Below, piece by piece: positions 9,901-17,504 of a stretch of DNA of 64,000 nucleotides. A program made the translations under genes and the position numbers. Below the pieces are notes generated by a model. The model saw only the letters and a program-made list of their open reading frames with translations. It had not been told where the DNA came from and did no database searches. Source of the DNA: Streptomyces nodosus. GTDB lineage: Bacteria > Actinomycetota > Actinomycetes > Streptomycetales > Streptomycetaceae. Positions within the stretch are counted from its first letter, which is position 1, and each line of letters opens with the position of its first letter. The DNA is taken from the NCBI RefSeq assembly GCF_008704995.1, contig NZ_CP023747.1, forward strand, positions 5,490,001 through 5,554,000, read 5' to 3'.

Positions 9901-12372
9901 AAGACCACCATCAACACCATGGTCGACCAGCTCTCCTCGTTCGCCGAGGAGGTCACCAGGGTGGCCCGTGAGGTGGGCACGGAAGGCCAGCTCGGCGGGC
10001 AGGCGCGGGTCCGTGACGTCGACGGCACCTGGCGTGACCTGACCGAGTCGGTGAATGAGATGGCCGGGAATCTGACCCGGCAGGTGCGTGCGATCGCCCG
10101 GGTGGCGACCGCGGTGACCAGGGGCGATCTCAATCTGAAGATCGACGTGGACGCCTCAGGCGAGATCCAGGAGCTGCAGGACTACATCAACAAGATGATC
10201 GCCAACCTGCGGGACACCACGATCGCCAACAAGGAGCAGGACTGGCTCAAGGGCAACCTGGCCCGGATCTCCGCCCTGATGCAGGGCCGCCGTGACCTGG
10301 TGGACGTGGCCTCGCTGATCATGAGCGAGCTGACCCCGGTGGTCTCCGCCCAGCACGGCGCGTTCTTCCTGGCCATGCCGCTGGTCGACGGCAAGGACCT
10401 GGGGACCGGGGCGGACGACGCCTACGAACTGCGGATGCTGGGGTCGTACGGCTATTCGCTGGGGTCCATGCCGACCTCGTTCCGGCCGGGTGAGGCGCTC
10501 ATCGGGACGGCCGCCGAGGAGAAGCGCACGATCCTGGTGGAGAAGGCGCCGAGCGGCTATCTGAAGATCTCGTCCGGCCTCGGGGAGGCACCCCCCGCGC
10601 AGGTCATCGTGCTCCCGGTGCTCTTCGAGGGCACCGTGCTCGGCGTCATCGAGCTGGCCTCCTTCACCCCCTTCACCCACATCCAGAAGGACTTCCTCAA
10701 CCAGATCGCCGAGATGATCGCGACGAGCGTCAACACCATCTCCGTCAACACCAAGACCGAGGTGCTGCTGAGGCAGTCCCAGGAGCTGACCGAGCAGCTG
10801 AGGCTGCGGTCCGAGGAGCTGGAGCAGCGGCAGAAGGCCCTCCAGGCGTCCAACGCGGAACTGGAGGAGAAGGCCGAGCTGCTGGCTCGGCAGAACCGCG
10901 ACATCGAGGTCAAGAACACCGAGATCGAGGAGGCGCGGCAGGTCCTGGAGGAGCGCGCCGAGCAGCTCGCCGTCTCCATGCGCTACAAGAGCGAGTTCCT
11001 CGCCAATATGTCGCACGAGCTGCGCACGCCGCTCAACTCCCTGCTGATCCTGGCCAAGCTGCTCGCCGACAACGCCGAGGGCAATCTGTCCCCGAAGCAG
11101 GTCGAGTTCGCCGAGACCATCCATGGCGCCGGCTCCGACCTGCTCCAGCTGATCAACGACATCCTCGATCTGTCGAAGGTCGAGGCGGGCAAGATGGACG
11201 TGTCCCCGACACGGATCGCGCTCGTCCAGCTCGTCGACTACGTGGAGGCCACCTTCCGGCCGCTGACCGCGGAGAAGGGCCTCGACTTCTCCGTACGGGT
11301 GTCACCCGAGCTTCCCGCCACGCTGCACACCGATGAACAACGCCTGCTCCAGGTGCTGCGCAATCTGCTGTCCAACGCCGTGAAGTTCACCGACACCGGG
11401 GCCGTGGAGCTGGTCATCCGGCCCGCGGGCGCCGATGTCCCGGTGGCCATCCGGGAGCAGCTGCTGGAGTCCGGTTCGCTGAGCGATCCGGAGGCGGAGG
11501 TGATCGCCTTCTCGGTGGCCGACACGGGCATCGGTATCGCGGCCGGCAAGATGCGGGTGATCTTCGAGGCCTTCAAGCAGGCGGACGGCACCACCAGCCG
11601 CAAGTACGGCGGCACGGGGCTCGGGCTGTCGATCTCGAGGGAGATCGCCCGGCTGCTCGGCGGTGAGATCCATGCGCAGAGCGAGCCCGGCCGCGGCTCG
11701 ACGTTCACCTTGTATCTGCCGCTGCACCCGAGCGAACTGCCGCCGCAGGGCTATGGGCAGCAGGCGCCCGCGCTGGAGGCCGAGGAGTTGCTGGCGTCCG
11801 AGACGGACCCGGCCGCTCCGGGCGTCGAGACCCCGGCCGAGGTGAAGTCGTACCAGGAGGCCCAGAGCGGCCCCGCGGCGCTCTTCCGCCGCCGGCGCAG
11901 GGCGGTCTCCGCGGCCCCGCAGCAGGGCGGCGTCGGCCGGGAGCAGTGGGCCGGTGAGCGGGAGACCGCCGCCGAGCCGCGGCGGGTCATCCGGTTCGAC
12001 AGCGAGAAGGTGCTGATCGTCGACGACGACATCCGCAATGTCTTCGCGCTCACCAGTGTCCTGGAGCAGCACGGACTGTCGGTCCTGTACGCCGAGAACG
12101 GCCGTGAGGGCATCGAGGTCCTGGAGCAGCACGACGATGTCACGGTCGTGTTGATGGACATCATGATGCCGGAGATGGACGGGTACGCCACGACCACGGC
12201 GATCCGGCGGATGCCGCAGTTCGCGGGGCTGCCGATCATCGCGCTGACGGCGAAGGCGATGAAGGGCGACCGGGAGAAGGCCATCGAGTCGGGAGCCTCC
12301 GACTATGTGACCAAGCCCGTCGACCCCGATCATCTGCTGTCGGTGATGGAACAGTGGATGCGTGGGGAGTGA
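6907..12372 (+). CDS. osaA: OsaA-like hybrid histidine kinase with ten tandem HAMP-type repeats
   Basis: An 1821-residue soluble hybrid sensor kinase with no signal peptide or membrane helix. After an N-terminal HAMP-like stretch come ten tandem 92-residue units (LGGQA ... [10 protein letters not shown] ... [19 protein letters not shown] ... [25 protein letters not shown]). A GAF domain follows (about residues 1110-1280), then a coiled coil, a HisKA box ([14 protein letters not shown], phospho-acceptor His1370), a HATPase_c domain (N-box [23 protein letters not shown]) and a receiver domain ([11 protein letters not shown], phospho-acceptor Asp1751). The GTG start has GGGAGGG five bases upstream; an ATG at 6880 is less well placed. 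The S. coelicolor homologue acts with OsaB in osmoadaptation, and the order osaC-osaA-osaB is the same here. The HAMP ladder probably relays conformational signals from an unknown cytoplasmic input to the kinase. Confidence 0.93.
   Translation: [1821 protein letters not shown]
7501..10260 (+). repeat. Ten in-frame 276-bp (92-codon) HAMP-type repeats inside osaA
   Basis: The LGGQA codons recur with a spacing of exactly 276 bases, from about 7501 to 9985, with no insertion or deletion in the positions I checked. Repeats differ by substitutions, and the second half of the last unit diverges into the GAF linker. Long open frames on the opposite strand here are shadows of the repeat. Confidence 0.9.
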
Positions 12373-12649
12373 GGGGCACGCGGAATGTTCACACGCAGTT
12401 GCCGACCCGGCGGGCCCGGGGCCGTGTAGAAGTGCGGTGGACGGGGAATCTTCTGATCTCCTGCCGCGTTTCTGCTACGTGCACAGTGACATCGCGGTGA
12501 CAGGGTGTGGCGACAGGTGGGGTGCGGCTACGATGACCGGCACAAGGACGGGCGGCGCAAGGGAGTCGTCCCCTGGGGTGGCGCCGGGCGGCGTCATCGC
12601 GAGTCCTGAGGACAGGGGAGGCCCCAAGCCGGGGCGAGGAGGGCGGGCC

Positions 12650-13324
12650 ATGGTGCAGAAGGCCAAGATCCTCCTGGTCGATGACCGGCCGGAGAATCTG
12701 CTGGCGCTGGAGGCCATCCTCTCCGCGCTCGATCAGACGCTGGTCAGGGCATCGTCCGGGGAGGAAGCGCTCAAGGCACTGCTGACGGACGATTTCGCGG
12801 TCATTCTGCTGGACGTCCAGATGCCGGGCATGGACGGTTTCGAGACCGCCGCGCACATCAAGCGGCGGGAGCGGACCCGGGACATCCCGATCATCTTCCT
12901 GACCGCCATCAACCACGGCCCGCACCACACCTTCCGGGGATATGCGGCGGGCGCGGTCGACTACATCTCCAAGCCGTTCGACCCGTGGGTGCTGCGCGCC
13001 AAGGTCTCCGTGTTCGTCGAGCTCTATATGAAGAACTGCCAACTGCGCGAGCAGGCGGCCCTGTTGCGGCTCCAGCTGGAGGGTGGCAGGTCCTCGGAGA
13101 ACAAGGAGCCCATCGGACTGCTGGCCGAGCTCTCCGCGCGGCTCGCGGCGGTCGAGGAGCAGGCCGAGGCACTGTCCAAGCAGCTCGACGACGACTCAGT
13201 GGACGCCGCGGCGGTAGCCACCGCCGCCCATCTCGAACGCAAGCTCACCGGGTTGCGGAGGGCGCTGGACGCCCTGGAGCCGGGCACCGGCAGCGGTCCG
13301 CCCCCACTGGCCTCCCAGGGCTGA
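12650..13324 (+). CDS. osaB: OsaB-like response regulator with a coiled-coil output region
   Basis: A 224-residue response regulator. The receiver domain (1-125) has the acidic pair Asp11/Asp12, phospho-acceptor Asp55 (LLDVQMPGMDG), the switch region FLTAIN and Lys108 (YISKPFD). No helix-turn-helix follows. Residues 125-205 are heptad-rich (LREQAALLRLQL ... LAELSARLAAVEEQAEALSKQL), which predicts a coiled coil and hence protein-protein output. The ATG has GAGGAGGG seven bases upstream. It lies 277 bases behind osaA with no obvious terminator between, so it may be read from osaA as well as from its own promoter. It is the expected partner of the OsaA kinase. Confidence 0.92.
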   Translation: MVQKAKILLVDDRPENLLALEAILSALDQTLVRASSGEEALKALLTDDFAVILLDVQMPGMDGFETAAHIKRRERTRDIPIIFLTAINHGPHHTFRGYAAGAVDYISKPFDPWVLRAKVSVFVELYMKNCQLREQAALLRLQLEGGRSSENKEPIGLLAELSARLAAVEEQAEALSKQLDDDSVDAAAVATAAHLERKLTGLRRALDALEPGTGSGPPPLASQG

Positions 13325-13467
13325 CGGCCCGTCCCCTCGGTCCGCCCGGCGCTCGTGGCGAGCGCCTCGGCGGTACTCCCGGCGCGGGCGCGTCATCTGC
13401 GGTATGACTGCGCGTCAGTTCGGTGCCTCTCCCGTGACGACACGAACGGGTGAAGCAGTGAGCGCGC

Positions 13468-13496
13468 GTGTCACCCGTCGTCTCCACCGGTAATCT
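13468..13496 (+). promoter_or_regulatory. Predicted ftsK promoter, leaderless type
   Basis: GTGTCA (13468-13473; 4/6 to TTGACA), a 17-base spacer and TAATCT (13491-13496). The -10 box ends seven bases before the ftsK ATG, so the transcript would begin at or within a base of the start codon. No Shine-Dalgarno is visible before that ATG, which agrees. Confidence 0.55.
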
Positions 13497-13503
13497 CACA
13501 CCC

Positions 13504-16206
13504 ATGGCCTCACGTCCCGCAGCCAAGAAGTCGCCCGCCAAGAAGGCGGCCGCTCCGAGGAAGGCTCCGGCGAAGAAGGCCCCCGGGAAGAAGGCGCCGG
13601 GGAAACCGGCCGCGGTCAGGAAGACGGCCGCGTGGAAGCCCGCCCCCGCGCCGGCGCCCAGTCCGACCGCGGGCGTGTTCCGATTGCTGCGCGCGCTCTG
13701 GCTCGGTCTCGCGCACGCCGTGGGCGCCCTGTTCCGGGGCATAGGGCGGGGCGCGAAGGGGCTGGACCCGGCGCATCGCAAGGACGGCGTGGCGCTTCTG
13801 CTGCTCGCTCTCGCTCTGATCGTCGCCGCGGGCACCTGGGCCCATCTCAGCGGCCCCGTCGGCGATCTGGTCAAGTTGCTGGTGACCGGCGCCTTCGGCC
13901 GCCTCGATCTGCTGGTGCCGATACTGCTGGGTGTGATCGCCGTGCGGGTGATCCTGCATCCGGAGCGGCCGGAGGCCAACGGCCGTATCGTCATCGGCCT
14001 CTCCGCCCTGGTCATCGGCGTCCTCGGGCAGGTGCACATCGCCTGCGGCGGGCCGGCCCGCAGCGACGGCATGCAGGCGATAAGGGACGCCGGGGGGCTC
14101 ATCGGCTGGGGTGCCGCCGCCCCGCTGACGTACACGATGGGCGATGTCCTCGCCGTGCCGCTGCTCGTCCTGCTGACGTTCTTCGGGCTGCTCGTCGTCA
14201 CCGCCACGCCGGTCACCGCCATTCCGCAGCGGCTGCGGACGCTCGGGGTGAAGCTCGGGATCCTGCACGACCCGGAGGAGTTCGCCCGCACCGAGGACGA
14301 CGAGCGCTACGAGGAGCAGTGGCGCGAGGCGCTGCCCCGCTCCCGGCGGCGCGGCCCGGACCCCGAGGCGTTCCAGCCGGCCGAGGCGGAGCAGGAGGCG
14401 CTCGCCCGGCGTCGCAGCCGCCCCCGGCGCCCCTCCGCACAGCCCGCCCTGGGCCGGGAGATGGACGCCGTGGATGTCGCGGCCGCCGCGGCTGCCGCCC
14501 TGGACGGCGCCGTTCTGCACGGGATGCCGCCGTCCCCGGTGGTCGCCGACCTCACCCAGGGCGTCAGCGTGGGCGACCGCGAGGAGGCGACCACGCCCAC
14601 CCCGGTGCCGCCCGTCCGCCCGCAGCAGGAGCGGCTCCCGGCCGGGGCCGCCGTGCCCGATCTCACCAAGGCGGCGCCCCAGGAGCCCCGCGACCTTCCG
14701 CCGCGCGCCGAGCAGCTCCAGCTCTCCGGTGACATCACCTACGCCCTGCCGTCGCTGGACCTGCTGGAGCGCGGCGGTCCCGGGAAGGCGCGCAGCGCCG
14801 CCAATGACGCGGTCGTCGCCTCCCTCACCAATGTCTTCACCGAGTTCAAGGTCGACGCGGCCGTCACCGGCTTCACCCGTGGCCCGACGGTCACCCGCTA
14901 CGAGGTCGAACTGGGCCCCGCGGTGAAGGTGGAGCGGATCACCGCGCTCACCAAGAACATCGCGTACGCCGTCGCCAGCCCCGATGTGCGGATCATCAGC
15001 CCGATCCCGGGCAAGTCCGCGGTCGGCATCGAGATCCCGAACACCGACCGGGAGATGGTCAATCTCGGGGACGTTCTCCGCCTGGCGGAGGCCGCCGAGG
15101 ACGATCATCCGATGCTGGTCGCGCTCGGCAAGGACGTCGAGGGCGGCTATGTGATGGCGAACATCGCGAAGATGCCGCATGTCCTCGTCGCCGGCGCCAC
15201 CGGTTCCGGCAAGTCGTCCTGCATCAACTGCCTGATCACCTCGATCATGATGCGGGCGACACCGGAGGATGTGCGCATGGTGCTGGTCGACCCCAAGCGG
15301 GTCGAGCTGACCGCCTACGAGGGCATTCCGCATCTGATCACACCGATCATCACCAACCCGAAACGGGCCGCCGAGGCGCTCCAGTGGGTCGTCCGGGAGA
15401 TGGATCTGCGCTACGACGACCTGGCGGCGTACGGCTTCCGGCACATCGACGACTTCAACGAGGCCATCAGGAAGGGCAGGATCAAGGCGCCCGAGGGCAG
15501 CGAGCGCGAACTCCAGCCGTACCCCTATCTGCTGGTGATCGTCGACGAGCTGGCCGATCTGATGATGGTCGCGCCCCGCGACGTCGAGGACGCGATCGTC
15601 CGGATCACCCAGCTCGCACGGGCGGCCGGCATCCATCTGGTGCTGGCCACCCAGCGGCCCTCGGTGGACGTCGTGACCGGTCTGATCAAGGCGAATGTGC
15701 CCTCCCGGCTCGCCTTCGCCACCTCCTCGCTGGCCGACTCGCGCGTCATCCTCGACCAGCCCGGGGCGGAGAAGCTGATCGGCAAGGGCGACGGGCTCTT
15801 TCTGCCGATGGGCGCGAACAAGGCGACCCGGCTGCAGGGTGCGTTCGTGACCGAGGAGGAGGTCGCGGCCGTCGTCCGGCACTGCAAGGAGCAGATGACG
15901 CCCGTCTTCCGGGAGGACGTCACGGTCGGCGGCCGGCAGAAGAAGGAGATCGACGAGGACATCGGCGACGACCTCGACCTGCTGTGCCAGGCGGCCGAAC
16001 TGGTCGTCTCCACCCAGTTCGGATCGACCTCGATGCTCCAGCGGAAGCTGCGGGTCGGCTTCGCCAAGGCGGGACGGCTGATGGATCTCATGGAGTCGCG
16101 GAACATCGTCGGCCCGAGCGAGGGGTCCAAGGCGCGTGACGTTCTGGTGAAACCCGACGAACTGGACGGCGTGCTCGCGCAGATCCGGGGGGATGCTCCT
16201 TCCTAG
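13504..16206 (+). CDS. ftsK: DNA translocase FtsK
   Basis: A 900-residue septal DNA pump that clears chromosomes from closing septa. The N-terminus is Lys/Ala/Pro-rich (about 55 residues), followed by four membrane helices (about residues 95-245), a Pro/Arg-rich linker, the alpha/beta motor and the gamma winged helix. The Walker A motif GATGSGKSS has Lys570, and LLVIVDELADLMM is Walker B. The motor continues with THLVLATQRPS-type motifs, and QAAELVVSTQFGSTSMLQRKLRVG is the DNA-reading gamma domain, seen near residues 830-870. The ATG at 13504 fits the leaderless promoter above; a GTG at 13468 would put the start inside the -35 box and has no ribosome site. In Streptomyces FtsK acts mainly during sporulation septation. 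Family assignment is certain. Confidence 0.97.
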   Translation: MASRPAAKKSPAKKAAAPRKAPAKKAPGKKAPGKPAAVRKTAAWKPAPAPAPSPTAGVFRLLRALWLGLAHAVGALFRGIGRGAKGLDPAHRKDGVALLLLALALIVAAGTWAHLSGPVGDLVKLLVTGAFGRLDLLVPILLGVIAVRVILHPERPEANGRIVIGLSALVIGVLGQVHIACGGPARSDGMQAIRDAGGLIGWGAAAPLTYTMGDVLAVPLLVLLTFFGLLVVTATPVTAIPQRLRTLGVKLGILHDPEEFARTEDDERYEEQWREALPRSRRRGPDPEAFQPAEAEQEALARRRSRPRRPSAQPALGREMDAVDVAAAAAAALDGAVLHGMPPSPVVADLTQGVSVGDREEATTPTPVPPVRPQQERLPAGAAVPDLTKAAPQEPRDLPPRAEQLQLSGDITYALPSLDLLERGGPGKARSAANDAVVASLTNVFTEFKVDAAVTGFTRGPTVTRYEVELGPAVKVERITALTKNIAYAVASPDVRIISPIPGKSAVGIEIPNTDREMVNLGDVLRLAEAAEDDHPMLVALGKDVEGGYVMANIAKMPHVLVAGATGSGKSSCINCLITSIMMRATPEDVRMVLVDPKRVELTAYEGIPHLITPIITNPKRAAEALQWVVREMDLRYDDLAAYGFRHIDDFNEAIRKGRIKAPEGSERELQPYPYLLVIVDELADLMMVAPRDVEDAIVRITQLARAAGIHLVLATQRPSVDVVTGLIKANVPSRLAFATSSLADSRVILDQPGAEKLIGKGDGLFLPMGANKATRLQGAFVTEEEVAAVVRHCKEQMTPVFREDVTVGGRQKKEIDEDIGDDLDLLCQAAELVVSTQFGSTSMLQRKLRVGFAKAGRLMDLMESRNIVGPSEGSKARDVLVKPDELDGVLAQIRGDAPS

Positions 16207-16231
16207 TACTCCCGGTCGGTACTCCCGGTCG
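16206..16231 (+). repeat. 13-bp perfect tandem duplication after ftsK
   Basis: GTACTCCCGGTCG occurs twice head to tail, starting at the last base of the ftsK stop codon. The 10-base core GTACTCCCGG also occurs near 13374, upstream of ftsK. Its function is unknown and it may be chance slippage. Confidence 0.6.
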
Positions 16232-16428
16232 GCCGAATGCGGAGGTCGTCCGGCGCGTCCGTCCGTACCCCGCGTGGCGCTCGGTCGCCCTACCGTGACC
16301 CACTCGTAAGGGATCCGTGAGCAACCGTCTCCCGTCGGTGTACGTCAAGTTGAGGGAGGGAACACGAGCTTGTCCCGGGCTTCAGGATGACCGGCCATTC
16401 TGATGGCGTACAAAGTCCTACCGCCGGA

Positions 16429-16459
16429 TTGCCTCACTTTTTCGTACTGTCTCTAGACT
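16429..16459 (+). promoter_or_regulatory. Possible promoter of the RodZ-like gene
   Basis: TTGCCT (16429-16434) and TAGACT (16454-16459) are separated by 19 bases, slightly long for a housekeeping promoter. Transcription would start about 35 bases before the GTG start at 16502. Confidence 0.4.
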
Positions 16460-16501
16460 GAATTTCCAGCACAGGTGGCTACACCCTCGAAAGGCGCCCC
16501 C

Positions 16502-17368
16502 GTGTCCATCGGCAACTCCCCTGACGACAACTCCCCTGAGGACGCACGTCCGTTCGAAGATCATCGTGACGACGCCCCCGCGTCGGAGCGTCCTTCGATC
16601 GGCCGGGCCCTGCAACAGGCGCGCAGGGCGGCCGGGCTGACCGTCGACGACGTCAGCGACGCCACCCGGGTCCGCGCCGGCATCATCCACGCGATCGAAC
16701 GGGACGACTTCGCCCCCTGCGGCGGCGATGTCTACGCCCGAGGCCACATCCGCACCCTCGCGCATGCGGTGCACCTCGATCCGGCCCCCCTGCTCCAGCA
16801 GTACACCGACGAGTACGGCGGACGGTCCGCCCCGACCCCGACGGCCCCGATCTTCGAGGCGGAACGCATCCGCCCCGAGCGGCGCGGACCCAACTGGACC
16901 GCGGCCATGGTCGCGGCGATCGTCGCGGTCGTCGGCTTCGTCGGGTTCACGGTGATCAAGGGGACCGGCGACGACAAGGGCACCAAGGCGCATGTCGCCG
17001 AGGGCGCCACACCGACCGCCTCCAGGACCGCCTCGCCCACACCCAGCAGCGAGCCGGCCGACCCCAAGCCCGAACCGTCCGACAGCGCCATCGCGGCCGC
17101 TCCCCAGGACAAGGTGACCGTCCAGGTGAGCGCCACCGACGGCCGCAGCTGGATCTCGGCCAAGGACCACAACGGCCGGACCATGTTCGACGGGCTGCTG
17201 GAGCGGGGCGACTCGCAGACCTTCCAGGACAAGGAGAAGATCGACCTGGTCCTCGGCGACGCGGGCGCGGTCCAGCTGTTCGTCAACGGCAAGAAGATCC
17301 AGGACGACTTCCGGCCCGGACAGGTCGAGCGTCTGACCTACACCAAGGGCGACCCCGTCACGGGCTGA
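16502..17368 (+). CDS. RodZ-like membrane-anchored helix-turn-helix protein
   Basis: 288 residues. The N-terminal cytoplasmic XRE-type helix-turn-helix (SIGRALQQARRAAGLTVDDVSDATRVR) is followed by the RodZ-characteristic ARGHIRTLAHAVHLDPAPLLQQY. A single transmembrane helix comes next (AAMVAAIVAVVGFVGFTVI, about residues 135-153), then a Thr/Ser/Pro-rich linker. The last 70 residues (VTVQVSATDGRSWISAKDHNG ... LVLGDAGAVQLFVNGK) match the periplasmic RodZ C-terminal domain. In rods RodZ links MreB to the wall machinery; what it does in a polar-growing actinomycete is unclear. The GTG is chosen because GAAAGG lies seven bases upstream; a GTG nine codons earlier has no site. It lies between ftsK and rimO, as I recall for other Streptomyces. 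Confidence 0.85.
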   Translation: MSIGNSPDDNSPEDARPFEDHRDDAPASERPSIGRALQQARRAAGLTVDDVSDATRVRAGIIHAIERDDFAPCGGDVYARGHIRTLAHAVHLDPAPLLQQYTDEYGGRSAPTPTAPIFEAERIRPERRGPNWTAAMVAAIVAVVGFVGFTVIKGTGDDKGTKAHVAEGATPTASRTASPTPSSEPADPKPEPSDSAIAAAPQDKVTVQVSATDGRSWISAKDHNGRTMFDGLLERGDSQTFQDKEKIDLVLGDAGAVQLFVNGKKIQDDFRPGQVERLTYTKGDPVTG

Positions 17369-17437
17369 CGGGACGCCGACGGCGCCCACGAGGCGCCCGA
17401 ACGGTACACAAGCGGAACCCAAGGGATACCGGCGCAC

Positions 17438-17463
17438 GGGGTTGGCCAAGATCGGCCAACCCC
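17438..17463. terminator. Strong 10-bp hairpin between the RodZ-like gene and rimO
   Basis: GGGGTTGGCC, loop AAGATC and GGCCAACCCC form a perfect inverted repeat 70 bases after the upstream stop codon and just ahead of the rimO promoter. There is no T-run, so termination is plausible but unproven. Confidence 0.5.
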
Positions 17464-17491
17464 GTCGACGTGGGCCGTCGCCGGGACGAAG

Positions 17492-17497
17492 TAGTCT
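17492..17497 (+). promoter_or_regulatory. Predicted rimO -10 box, leaderless type
   Basis: TAGTCT ends seven bases before the rimO ATG and there is no Shine-Dalgarno between them. No good -35 hexamer is visible 16-19 bases upstream. Confidence 0.45.
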
Positions 17498-17504
17498 TGA
17501 GCCC

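Noticed and set aside
16206..16231. Tandem GTACTCCCGGTCG as an FtsK-orienting sequence
   Set aside because: Only two full copies, adjacent to the gene end, and no strand-biased recurrence was noticed elsewhere in the window.
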